Positions 54,887 through 64,000 of a stretch of 64,000 bases of DNA are shown piece after piece. Both the position numbers and the translations under genes were made by a program. The DNA is from Hippopus hippopus (Eukaryota; Mollusca; Bivalvia; Cardiida; Cardiidae). Each line of letters opens with the position of its first letter. Position 1 is the stretch's first letter. Below the pieces are notes generated by a model. That model was not told the origin of the DNA, ran no database searches, and worked only from the letters and a program-made list of their open reading frames with translations. The stretch lies in assembly GCA_946811185.2 (NCBI GenBank), contig OX328104.1, positions 45,988,505 to 46,052,504 of the forward strand, written 5' to 3'.

Positions 54887-55920
54887 ACAAAAACATATTT
54901 TTTTTAACATGTTATTGAATAGATAAGCAGTTGCAGGTTGTCGCACGGAATGTCTGGGATGTCGGTGCACGTTAGTCTGTAGTTCTTTTGGTGGTTAATC
55001 GTTTGTTGAAGACGTTTAATCCGACAAAGTTCCGTCGTCGACTACGATTTCTGGAAAAACACTACTTGGAGTCTCCAAAAACCTTTGTAAAACATATACA
55101 CTCGATATTCTGAAGTGTGTGCCGTGTCAGCTGACCAATATAATGATTATCCTTACAACTATAAACCGAAAAAAATCAAATTGCAGTTATTAAATGATAT
55201 TTTGACATTTGTGCATTACAACGTAACATGCTCCTAAATTCAATACAACGATCCAGCTCCTGAGCTTAAAATACGGTAAGCGTATGGGTTCGTGTTACAG
55301 TAAACAATTTTGTCATTTTGGTCAAGATTCTATATTAATTGTCACAGTCATAGGTTCGTCATCGTTAATAATAGCAATAATCATCATTATGCACGACCGA
55401 TTGTATATTCAAATCAGCTGAACATATATAGACATCGGTTTCTGTAATTAGTTACAGGCTAAATAGTAAATTCTACAAGAATATAATGCACCCAAAAGAA
55501 CAAGTGCAGTGTCTGTTTTAACCCTGTACCAAATATTTCCTAATTTGAATAAACTGATGTAGAATGCTAAGCAAAACATTGGGCATGTTTTCCTTTTCTC
55601 ACATTGTATTCTATCTTTCAGTTAAGTCACAATTTAAACTGTTTTCTGCAACTAGATCCCAGTCGATATAGATCGGTTCAGATGTGTAGTTTTATAAATA
55701 CTTGAATAGCAGTGCAATTCTAAAACACGTTGAACCTTTTTTTTTTCTATCAATAGGCCTAATCTTATTGGGCATGTATTCAGGCGATCTCGGGTTTCCT
55801 GTTTCTCTCCCCAATTTTATTAAGCTGGCAGAATCAGACACTCATCATGAAAAAATGGAGAGAGAGAGAGGGGGGGGGAGAGAAGGGGAGAGAAAGGGAG
55901 AGGGGGGAGGGAGAAAGGAA

Positions 55921-55957
<37 letters not shown>

Positions 55958-56553
55958 TGGACGGATTTGTCTAATAGGCCTTGATGTCTTCTCAATTTAT
56001 TTCAGAAAGTAACGATATTTAGTTGTTTGTAACAATTTTATACACACAGTTGTGTATGAAAGTGGTCAATGCTGAATACATTCATTTCATACATTATTAA
56101 CACTCACTTTGAAGTCGCATATACTTTACTTTAAAAAACATAGAAATATGAAAGCGAAAACGATTTCGGAAAATGATCACTTTGTTACGAAAGCCTACAT
56201 ACGAAAGCCTACAAGGGTCAAAATGAAGGTAAAATATCTTTATCAAAAACACGTAATAACGTGAATTCAAAACACCTTATAACGCAAAAAGAAAGTCGCA
56301 CTAAGGCGAAAAATCTCGAAATAACGTGTTTTAAAACACGTTATAACGTGAATTTAAAACATATAATAACCTAAAAAAAAAGTTGCACTAACTCGAAAAA
56401 TCTTGTAATAACGTGTTTTAAAACACGTAATAACGTGTTCAAAAGTCGCAGTAACGCGAAAAATCTCGTAATAACGTGAATTAAAAATACGTAACAACGC
56501 AAAGAAAGTCGCACTTACGTGAAAAAATCTCGTAATAACGCGTTTAAAAGTCG
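54887..56553 (+). repeat. Left arm of a giant palindrome (at least 1.67 kb)
   Basis: The arm is the reverse complement of 56804-58062 plus 63597-64000. It starts ACAAAAACATATTT at 54887, pairing with the last bases of the window at 64000, and ends ACGCGTTTAAAAGTCG at 56553. In samples of 100-150 bp the arms differ by about one base, apart from the GA tract. It contains the uninterrupted target AACCCATACGC in inverse form (near 55280). Confidence 0.95.
55855..55953. repeat. GA-rich microsatellite in the left arm
   Basis: Mixed (GA)n, G-run and GGGA units. The inverted counterpart in the right arm at 57397-57513 has a different length and arrangement. Confidence 0.9.
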
Positions 56554-56590
56554 TAGTAACGCGAATCGAAAATTCGCAGTAACGTTTTTT
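56238..56590 (+). repeat. Inner arm tandem repeats, CGTAATAACG motif
   Basis: Irregular units containing CTCGTAATAACGTG, TTTTAAAACACG, AAAGTCGCACT and AACGCGAAAAATC recur every 30-80 bp. CACGTAATAACGTG is itself almost self-complementary, so small hairpins sit inside the larger palindrome. Confidence 0.8.
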
Positions 56591-56803
56591 TTTTTTAATT
56601 TTATCAACATTAGATGAGTACAGTTTACTTGTATGTGCAATAAGTCTTTGACATTCATTCGAATTCCCAATAAAGATTAAATTGTGTTGGTTGTGAGTTT
56701 TGTTTGTTTCAGCGTTATTTCAACCACATCACAGAAATCACTTTCTTATTAATGACCTTTCTAGAATTAGCTAGTATTAAGTCTGCATCTTTACTTTGCC
56801 TTG
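56554..56803. other. Loop (spacer) of the giant palindrome
   Basis: About 250 bp not shared between the arms, with no gene or RNA recognised. Confidence 0.85.
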
Positions 56804-57463
56804 CGACTTTTAAACGCGTTATTACGAGATTTTTTCACGTAAGTGCGACTTTCTTTGCGTTGTTACGTATTTTGAATTCACGTTATTACGAGATTTTTCG
56901 CGTTACTGCGACTTTTAAACACGTTATTACGTGTTTTAAAACACGTTATTACAAGATTTTTCGAGTTAGTGCAACTTTTTTTAGGTTATTATATGTTTTA
57001 AATTCACGTTATAACGTTTTTTAAAACACGTTATTACGAGATTTTTCGCCTTAGTGCGACTTTCTTTTTGCGTTATAAGGTGTTTTGAATTCACGTTATT
57101 ACGTGTTTTTGATAAAGATATTTTACCTTCATTTTGACCCTTGTAGGCTTTCGTATGTAGGCTTTCGTAACAAAGTGATCATTTTCCGAAATCGTTTTCG
57201 CTTTCATATTTCTGTTTTTTAAAGTAAAGTATATGCAACTTTCAAGTGAATGTTAATAATGTACGAAATGAATGCACTCAGCATTGACCACTTTCATACA
57301 CAACTGTGTGTATAAAATTGTTACAAACAACTTAATATCGTTACTTTCTGAAACAAATTGAGAAGACATCAAGGCCTATCAGACAAATCCGCCCACGCTC
57401 TCTCTCTCTCTCTCTTCCTCCCTCCCTCCCCCTCTCCCTTCCTTCTTCCCTCCCCCTCCCCCT

Positions 57464-57519
<56 letters not shown>

Positions 57520-58062
57520 TTTCACGATGAGTGTCTGATTCTGCCAGGTTAATAAAATTGGGAAGAGAAACAGAGAACCCGAGATCGCCTGAAAAAAAAA
57601 AAAGGTTCAACGTGTTTTCGAATTGTACTGCCATTCAAGTATTTATAAAACTACACATCTGAACCGATCTATATCGACTGGGATCTAGTTGCAGAAAACA
57701 GTTTAAATTGTGACTTAACTGAAAGATAGAATACAATGTGAGAAAAGGAAAACATGCCCAATGTTTTGCTTAGCATTCTACATCAGTTTATTCAAATTAG
57801 GAAATATTTGGTACAGGGTTAAAACAGACACTGCACTTGTTCTTTTGGGTGCATTATATTCCTGTAGAATTTACTATTTAGCCTGTAACTAATTACAGAA
57901 ACCGATGTCTATAGATGTTCAGCTGATTTGAATATACAATCGGTCGTGCATAATGATGATTATTGCTATTATTAACGATGACGAACCTATGACTGTGACT
58001 ACGACAATTAATATAGAATCTTGACCAAAATGACAAAATTGTTTACTGTAACACGAACCCAT
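56804..58062 (-). repeat. Right arm of the giant palindrome, inner part
   Basis: Reverse complement of 56553 back to about 55280. It breaks at 58062 at the CCAT insertion site and resumes at 63597. Inner CGTTATTACG repeats mirror those of the left arm. Confidence 0.95.
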
Positions 58063-58263
58063 CACGCATTCTCAATAAATAGGTGCCATTTGAATTTGGA
58101 AAATCGAAAAATATCAACCCTCATAAAATTAGGCTTTTTTGCATTAAATAACTTGGAATATGGCTATATTTCATCTCTGCAAAATATTTTCAACATGACT
58201 CAAAAGACGGCCGAGAAAAGGCTTTCTTCGTTTAGCCAATAAAAGTGCGTTTTTTACTAGTGA

Positions 58264-59150
58264 AAGGTTAGTTACCGTTGGTGTATCATTTTGATAGCGA
58301 TATCACTTTTAGACTTAACGTTTTATGTGAACGAGTTTTGTTTATTTATGACGAGTATAGTTCTTTAAGTCAGTTACAAATGAATATTAAATAAATTGTT
58401 GCATGTAAGTCTGAATCATTTCGCTGGGAAAATTACATATATTTCTGACAATGGTTTAACATTTTGTATGCAGATTTCGCACGACTTTACATTCTAATAA
58501 AATATTACTAGACAAATTTGATTTGTCTTCACCTTTTTTGAAATATAAAGGAATGTCATCAGAGTAGAATTTATTTACGTTCACCGGATTTTGATGCTAT
58601 AAAATCGAAATATTTACATTTAAAAATGATATACCAAAAGTAACTAACCTTACCATTACTACCAAAAAGTGGAATTGTAGGAATATTGCCTACATTTGAC
58701 AAAAAGAAGAAAGGATTCAAGTAAAACGGACTAAATTTTATTAAACTTGGTGAGAGAAAAGTACAAAATGTAAAATTTTCTTACTAAGCCTAAATTCAAT
58801 CAGAATATCGGAAAAGTCATTTAAATTCATTCTTATCAATAAAATCATTAAGACGACAAGTTGCGCAGATGCATCAATTGAAGTTAGAGTTTATCATTGT
58901 AGTTGTTACTTCAACTTGTTTCAAAAATGATCCATAACATCGCTAAAGAAAATCCTTTACACTATAACATCTTCACGTAAGGTTCGTTACATTAAAACTT
59001 AATAACAGTTTGACAAGTTCTTAACTTTGAAACTCGAAATAAATCCCGAAGATAGTGTGAACTATACTTTCTAGGCGTTCTAAATAAAATAAAATGAGCA
59101 AAGAACATGGCGTCTAACAATGAACAGCTATACAATGGTAAGGTTCGTAT
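58264..59150. promoter_or_regulatory. Left subterminal cluster of GTAAGGTTCGTTAC-type motifs
   Basis: Copies lie at 58264-58275 (AAGGTTAGTTAC), 58640-58653 (GTAACTAACCTTAC), 58977-58990 (GTAAGGTTCGTTAC) and 59139-59150 (GTAAGGTTCGTA). Both orientations occur. Likely transposase binding sites by analogy with other transposons with subterminal repeats; function is inference. Confidence 0.75.
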
Positions 59151-59176
59151 CCTTTCATGCTTTATAATCCACTCCG

Positions 59177-61669
59177 CTACATTGAATTTTCAAGTTTTAC
59201 CAAGTCATCTTCGGAAAGTTTAAACATTCTTTTTGATTTTCCCGTGGGAATAGGCTCAGAAATAGTGCAAACTACATCCTTTCTATCTACCCAAATTTTA
59301 TCTTCATGTTTTGGCCATTGAAGCAGCTTTCTCACGTTTTCCATAAATGTGATTTCAACATCACCATCCTCTTCATCCATATCAATCACCCTCCCTATAT
59401 ACAATCTCTTGTCATATCTAGCCGCAACAAAATTCCCAACTTCAATGGCTAAGTCTGTGAAAGAATCGCTTAAATGTTCGGTGGCTTCCTCTGGTTGATT
59501 TACATTTCTTTCTAGGCTGTTATCAACATTAATATTTTGTTTCTTGGAAACAAGAACTGTGTCATTTACCCAGTTGTTTGATCCACATTGTTGGCCAAGT
59601 ATACATTCTTCACAATAGCAGCTAACTGATGACTTGACTATTTGATTATTGCCTTTACCAATCACGGCGTGTATTTTCATTGTCCCTTTGACGGGCTTAA
59701 TGTCATACATATTGAGTTCTTGTGACTTCTCAGCACACTCAACCGATGCTACGTAAAGAAATGCTACGGTATTCATTGAACAATTTGATGATTGTGTCCA
59801 GTTAAAAAATTCCATTCCGTCCTGTATCGTAGCCTTTCCAGAGTTTACCGCATCGTCAGCCATTCGTTTCGTTGTTCCCCCTAGTCCATCGCAGGGCCCC
59901 TTTCCATGCCCCGCTTCATAATAATTCCATATTGCGTTACAGCCGTATATTTCTTGGTGGTTTGCTATCATGTTGAATATGGTTTTGTTTCGATATTGTG
60001 ATGTTGGGCTATCTGTGAAATAATGTACTTTTGTTACAGATGGAACACACTTTTTGACTTCAGGTATAACATGGTCAATGAACTTGAGGACGGTTGCCGA
60101 ATTGTGACCAAGCTCATCAGAAACAATCACAATGCTTTTGTGTTGTAAATCACCTACAATATCTTTAAAGTAAATGACAACTGGGTGGAGTGTTACAGCA
60201 CTTTTATTCCAGTATGCGGATTGTATCTCTTCAACGCTTTTACAGGTGTAATTTTCGGCAAAATCCATGATTACAACAACTTCATTTTCGGGGAGATTCT
60301 TCTTAATGTTTTGACAAGCTTCATACTGTCGACGAACTCGGTAAATATGCTCTCTGAATTCTTCAATCTGCACTTCCATGTATTTCAGGAAATCTGACTT
60401 AGTCATGTTAGAAGAAACAATCTTCATTACCATCTTTGTCTTGCCTTTATCTTCAACGGCGACCCTCTTCCACTGTCCAAACATTATTTCATCCGGTGCA
60501 TTGCTTTTCATCTTTTCAATGTTGCTTTCATCTTCTACGAATTTTTCAGGGTTTAGTGGTACAGGTATATCAAGTTTCTTCATAGCTTTTACGCATAGGG
60601 CCAAGTTTTGGTGCTTCGTGCAGAGACAACTTGTTCGGGAAATAAATCTTGTTAATTTAATATACGCTGGACGGACCCGGCAAAATGATGCTAAAGATAG
60701 CTTGGCATTTGGGTTTTCACTCAGGAATTTACTGTGTAAATTTTTCAAGTAGTCTGTGAGTATTCTTGTTTGGTAGGTATGTTTATTCACCTTCAGCTTA
60801 TCCTGTTTTCCTGGGTTACATCTTGAATTATCTTCACGCATCAAAAATTCCATTACACTTGATCTGTATCTTTCGACTTCTCTGTCCCGTTTCCGTTTTT
60901 CAAAATTGGATAACCCAGCCACCTTTGTTATCTTATTTCTTCCGAGACCTGTTAACTTGTTTGCTGTTCTTACAAGCTTGTACTTGCGTAGTATTCTTCC
61001 ACCAACTAAACCACGTAAGGCTCCTACTGAATCCCGTTTATTACCACTTTGACATTTCTTGATTTCTGCTTGGACGATATTCGCAAAAAGTAACTGTTTC
61101 TTTAACTTTGCTCGTTGGATGGGGGTCATTTCTGCATTCGCCATCATTTGCTTGGTTTTACTGTTAGGTGTTTGGTTCATGTCATCCATTTGTATTTCCA
61201 TTGGCTTCTCAACTTCGGATCTCTTTGCTTTATTTAATCTCTGAATGTATCTCAATTTGCTCTTGTATTTCTTCTCCAAGTTTTGGAACTTCATCTTTAA
61301 ATCATTATATTGTCTGTGTTTTTTAGCAAGAGCATTGCTTATGCGTTTTCTCGGACCATTTTTCCTATTCGGGAAAGGCATATTGACAACCAATGGTCCA
61401 GCAGATTCTCGTGTTTCATACCCACTTTCACTTTCAACTTCAGTGATTGAATTATGGAGTTCATTCCTTTTTGTGACTCTATGTTGGCGGACATATTCCT
61501 TTGTTTTGGATCTACGATTGGCCTTTTCTCTACGGTTCAATTGTTCTACTGGAACGTAATTCTTTTTCTTTCTGGCTCGCGCTTTAGCAAGATATTCTTC
61601 ATATCTCTGGGGATCTTTCTTCAGCTTTTCTCGGTACTCTTTCATTTTCTCTTTAGCTGACTTGGCCAT
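59177..61669 (-). CDS. Uncharacterised transposase-like protein, 830 aa, intact
   Basis: The only long undisrupted gene in the window and the only gene of the 5.5-kb element, so it probably encodes its transposase. I place the start at MAKSAKEKMKEYREK (61669). The frame runs 16 codons further upstream (to 61717), but ATATATTTCAG just before the start looks like a splice acceptor, suggesting a 5' UTR intron. Order along the protein: a basic Lys/Arg-rich N-terminus (residues 1-60); a coiled-coil-like stretch (about 120-150); a probable zinc-binding CLCTKHQNLALC segment (348-359); then a region with beta-strand-like acidic motifs, VVVIMDFAENY (D469), IVIVSDELGHN (D518), VHYFTDSPTSQYRNK (D553) and HGKGPCDGLGG (D594), compatible with an RNase H-like DDE/DDD core. 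A cysteine cluster CYCEECILGQQC follows (684-695), then a Tudor/SH3-like tail with VAARYDKRLYIGRV and FMENVRKLLQWP (about 745-795). I recall similar DFxEN/GKGPCDG proteins from invertebrates as unannotated. Family and catalytic residues are inference. Confidence 0.85.
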   Translation of the reverse strand: MAKSAKEKMKEYREKLKKDPQRYEEYLAKARARKKKNYVPVEQLNRREKANRRSKTKEYVRQHRVTKRNELHNSITEVESESGYETRESAGPLVVNMPFPNRKNGPRKRISNALAKKHRQYNDLKMKFQNLEKKYKSKLRYIQRLNKAKRSEVEKPMEIQMDDMNQTPNSKTKQMMANAEMTPIQRAKLKKQLLFANIVQAEIKKCQSGNKRDSVGALRGLVGGRILRKYKLVRTANKLTGLGRNKITKVAGLSNFEKRKRDREVERYRSSVMEFLMREDNSRCNPGKQDKLKVNKHTYQTRILTDYLKNLHSKFLSENPNAKLSLASFCRVRPAYIKLTRFISRTSCLCTKHQNLALCVKAMKKLDIPVPLNPEKFVEDESNIEKMKSNAPDEIMFGQWKRVAVEDKGKTKMVMKIVSSNMTKSDFLKYMEVQIEEFREHIYRVRRQYEACQNIKKNLPENEVVVIMDFAENYTCKSVEEIQSAYWNKSAVTLHPVVIYFKDIVGDLQHKSIVIVSDELGHNSATVLKFIDHVIPEVKKCVPSVTKVHYFTDSPTSQYRNKTIFNMIANHQEIYGCNAIWNYYEAGHGKGPCDGLGGTTKRMADDAVNSGKATIQDGMEFFNWTQSSNCSMNTVAFLYVASVECAEKSQELNMYDIKPVKGTMKIHAVIGKGNNQIVKSSVSCYCEECILGQQCGSNNWVNDTVLVSKKQNINVDNSLERNVNQPEEATEHLSDSFTDLAIEVGNFVAARYDKRLYIGRVIDMDEEDGDVEITFMENVRKLLQWPKHEDKIWVDRKDVVCTISEPIPTGKSKRMFKLSEDDLVKLENSM

Positions 61670-61739
61670 GTTAGTATCTGAAATATATGTACAACATATG
61701 TACAATATGTACAACAAAACCAGAATGGTTGTCCAGCGA

Positions 61740-62070
61740 CAACTTGTGTCGAGTCCGCAAATATTTGACTTTCAAGTTTGACATTGACCTTGGATCCTGA
61801 AAACTACTCATGATGGAGAACATTATGCTCATTTATGTAGGAATTATGGTCCGCAAAATATTTGACCTTCAAATGTGACCTTGACCTTGGACCTACCTGA
61901 ACAAATAATTTAAATCGCATATCCTCGCATTATTCAGAATAATGTTTCTAGATTGCTTTGAAATATCTGAAAGCAAATATAGAAGTGATGGTAAGGACTA
62001 ATTCGGACAGACGGACGCACGCACGGACTGACGGACGCACACACGGACAGACGCATCTATACCATACTGT
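61740..62070. repeat. Repeat upstream of the transposase, with duplicated block and GACGGACG stretch
   Basis: GTCCGCAAATATTTGACTTTC, then TTGACATTGACCTTGGA (61753-61795), is repeated at 61850-61893. A GGACAGACGGACGCACGC microsatellite follows at 62003-62062. I recall similar sequence in other bivalve repeats, so a second small element may have landed inside this transposon. Confidence 0.6.
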
Positions 62071-62132
62071 CAAAGTGACAATTGATTCTTGCTCAACGCA
62101 ATTGGGCTCGACAATAACTGATGACATTCACT

Positions 62133-63405
62133 GCAAGGTTCGTTACCGATAGTAACGAACCTTACCCTTAACATCTACAATATTTTTTTTGAAAAAACTA
62201 TTAAAGTAGACATACAAAAGTATTTCAATACGACAGATCGACATTTTGGCAAAAATAAGAAATGTTGATTTTTGTTTAAATAGAGAGCTCTCAGCTAAAT
62301 CTATTTCCGTATAAAATAGTATTCAAAAATCTTATGGGGGTACCACTTCCTGTTTTCAATAAAGAATAATAGAATATACACCTCTGGATCTGTTGTGAGG
62401 AATGAACATGGTAGGTCATATATCTTCTTAAATTCAAATTCCTAGATAGTAGTACACTTAAATATCAATTGTACTTTCCATCAGAAAATCAAGTAAGGTT
62501 CGTTACTAAAATAACGAACCTTACATCCATATTATTGACTGATTTAAACGTCAAAACTTGTTTGGGTATATCAAAAACATCTTTTTTTTCAAACAATTGT
62601 TTATGGATTAATATATATGCAATTATAAAATTAATGAATCGTGAGATTAAAGAAATAAAACTTACCACAAGTGCCTTGACCCCTTCGTCTCAACAAAATT
62701 CTGTTTTACTCCAAAACAACAGCGAAAATATGGCGGATGAACGCCCGCATCATTTAATTACGTCAAAACTTTTATAAAATGACGTCATTAAGCACATGGT
62801 AAAAGAATAGTGTTAATTATAAAGACCAGTGGATATCCGATAACTAACCTTACAAAACGAACCTTACAAAATGCATCTAACTTTACATTCCATGACTATT
62901 GCAGGAATCCAACACTTCTTTCTAAGGTTTTTTTAATACTTACTTGAAAGCGTTTAAGGCTGATAAAACGTTACGGTAATAGTGGTATGAAATTGCAGAA
63001 TGATGAGTAACAAACCTTACTGCCTTAAACCTTCGGCCTGAAAAATGAAGGTTAATCTATCTTGATGTAGATATCATTATTCCGATTACCTTACAAAATA
63101 TTTTATGGTTAAATTTCGTAATTCTGAGCACAAAATAAAATGTTTTCACAAGATTTTGTCATTCCGTTGCATTCTTATTCCGTATTTGCGTTGATGTACG
63201 TTGAATTTAATGCTTTCGGCGACAAGTTTGAAATCCTGATATACGTATGTAAAACTTAAATGGAACATAAAAATGATATTTTTTTTAGATGCGTTGTATA
63301 ACCGTGCTGAAATATTTCCATTCAAATGTTTACCTACTCTCGGATTTTTTTAAAGAATTCAGTTTTCAACATATAATTCCGCTCGGCGACAGTTACGAAC
63401 CTTAC
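62133..63405. promoter_or_regulatory. Right subterminal cluster of GTAAGGTTCGTTAC-type motifs
   Basis: Copies lie at 62133-62146 and 62152-62165 (inverted pair), 62493-62506 and 62512-62524 (inverted pair), 62841-62853, 62856-62867, 63007-63020 and 63392-63405. The two inverted pairs form small palindromes with 5-bp spacers. The motif is denser here than at the left end. Confidence 0.8.
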
Positions 63406-63596
63406 AAATAAGCACATTATGGCTAGCATGGATAACACAACCTTTATTGCTGAGATAGCACAAGTGTATCGTTAAAGTCACCAATTGTCCCTCTATCGTT
63501 AACCATAATAATTCAAACATTCCGATTGTATGTTATCCTGAAAATCTTCGACGACAACAAAAAGTACAAATGGCACCTATTTATTGAGAATGCGTG

Positions 63597-64000
63597 CCAT
63601 ACGCTTACCGTATTTTAAGCTCAGGAGCTGGATCGTTGTATTGAATTTAGGAGCATGTTACGTTGTAATGCACAAATGTCAAAATATCATTTAATAACTG
63701 CAATTTGATTTTTTTCGGTTTATAGTTGTGAGGATAATCATTATATTGGTCATCTGAAAGCAGGCACACACTTCAGAATATCGAGTGTATATGTTTTACA
63801 AAGGTTTTTGGAGACTCCAAGTAGTGTTTTTCCAGAAATCGTAGTCGACGACGGAACTTTGTCGGATTAAACGTCTTCAACAAACGATTAACCACCAAAA
63901 GAACTACAGACTAACGTGCACTGACATCCCAGACATTCCGTGCGACAACCTGCAACTGCATATCTATTCAATAACATGTAAAAAAAAAATATGTTTTTGT
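63597..64000 (-). repeat. Right arm of the giant palindrome, outer part
   Basis: Begins CCATACGCTTACCGTATTTT after the transposon and continues as the reverse complement of the left arm to the window end (64000 pairs with 54887). The true end of the arm is outside the window. Confidence 0.95.

Larger units (their letters stand above)
58063..63596 (-). mobile_element. 5534-bp DNA transposon inserted in the palindrome arm
   Basis: Perfect 30-bp terminal inverted repeats begin CACGCATTCTCAATAAATAG (58063-58092; inverse at 63567-63596). CCAT is duplicated on both sides (58059-58062, 63597-63600), and the opposite palindrome arm shows the site with CCAT only once. The element holds one long gene on the minus strand and subterminal clusters of a 14-bp motif. 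Structure complete and apparently young. Terminal bases and the 4-bp duplication do not identify a superfamily for me. The class with CACT ends and subterminal repeats (CACTA/Chapaev type) is one option to test. Confidence 0.95.

Noticed and set aside
55702..57634. Reading frames with GlyArgGlu-rich tails in the palindrome arms
   Set aside because: They run through the GA microsatellites and are mirror images of one another; no domain.
60185..61660. Several plus-strand frames of 60-124 codons
   Set aside because: All lie antisense within the 830-codon gene and are shadow frames.
54887..64000. Palindrome as a pure assembly or chimeric-read artefact
   Set aside because: Not excluded, but the arms differ in GA-tract length and in the presence of a 5.5-kb insertion with a target duplication, which a simple foldback artefact would not create.

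Overview
This window reads as a non-coding, repeat-saturated stretch of an animal nuclear genome, most likely a bivalve mollusc. It is AT-rich, with no bacterial operons, no rRNA and no recognisable host exon. The grounds for bivalve are recalled repeat types rather than a search: tRNA-derived SINEs ending in a GGCGTTAAACCC-type tail, mariner and Tc1 relics, a small double-hairpin element with GGACACTTNCGTAAAGTG ends, and long arrays rich in GGTCA motifs. Only one long open reading frame looks like a functional gene, an 830-codon transposase-like gene at 59177-61669 (-).

I use working names for five dispersed small elements. Family A is about 220-250 bp, has TTAA/TTTACCA-type ends and carries a 32-bp hairpin at its core. 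Family B has ends GAGCCATGCTCTG. Family C has ends TTAACCCTTARCCTGC and a hairpin starting GGACAGTGTAGATC. Family D is a near-perfect palindrome centred on GATTGGCTAAACCA. Family E is a double hairpin.

Layout. 1-12.3 kb: family A-D copies, a SINE, and trinucleotide and GA microsatellites. 12.9-14.4 kb: a degenerate GTGGCCAC minisatellite. 14.7-31.9 kb: more small elements, a dead 1327-bp mariner (18948-20274), a triple nest (21985-22770), a family-E-in-B nest (24167-24656), a GACA microsatellite split by a SINE, and an array of TACGTGCGCACGTA palindromes (26911-27084). 32.2-35.1 kb: a nearly intact 1340-bp mariner with a Tc1-like relic beside it. 35.3-40.2 kb: a composite satellite-bearing repeat with a 166-bp array (6 units) and a 145-bp array (14 units), itself lying inside an opposite-strand copy of the same family. 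40.2-54.7 kb: degenerate minisatellites, local duplications, a second 1327-bp mariner (44879-46205, -) and decayed small elements.

54.9-64.0 kb is the most notable part. It is a giant inverted repeat with arms of about 1.67 kb around a 250-bp loop. Its right arm is split by a 5534-bp element (58063-63596) with 30-bp perfect terminal inverted repeats, a 4-bp CCAT target duplication, about a dozen subterminal copies of GTAAGGTTCGTTAC, and the intact 830-aa gene. The left arm keeps the uninterrupted target site, so the order of events can be read directly: palindrome first, insertion second. I do not recognise the transposase superfamily with confidence; this is the best candidate for an undescribed mobile system here.
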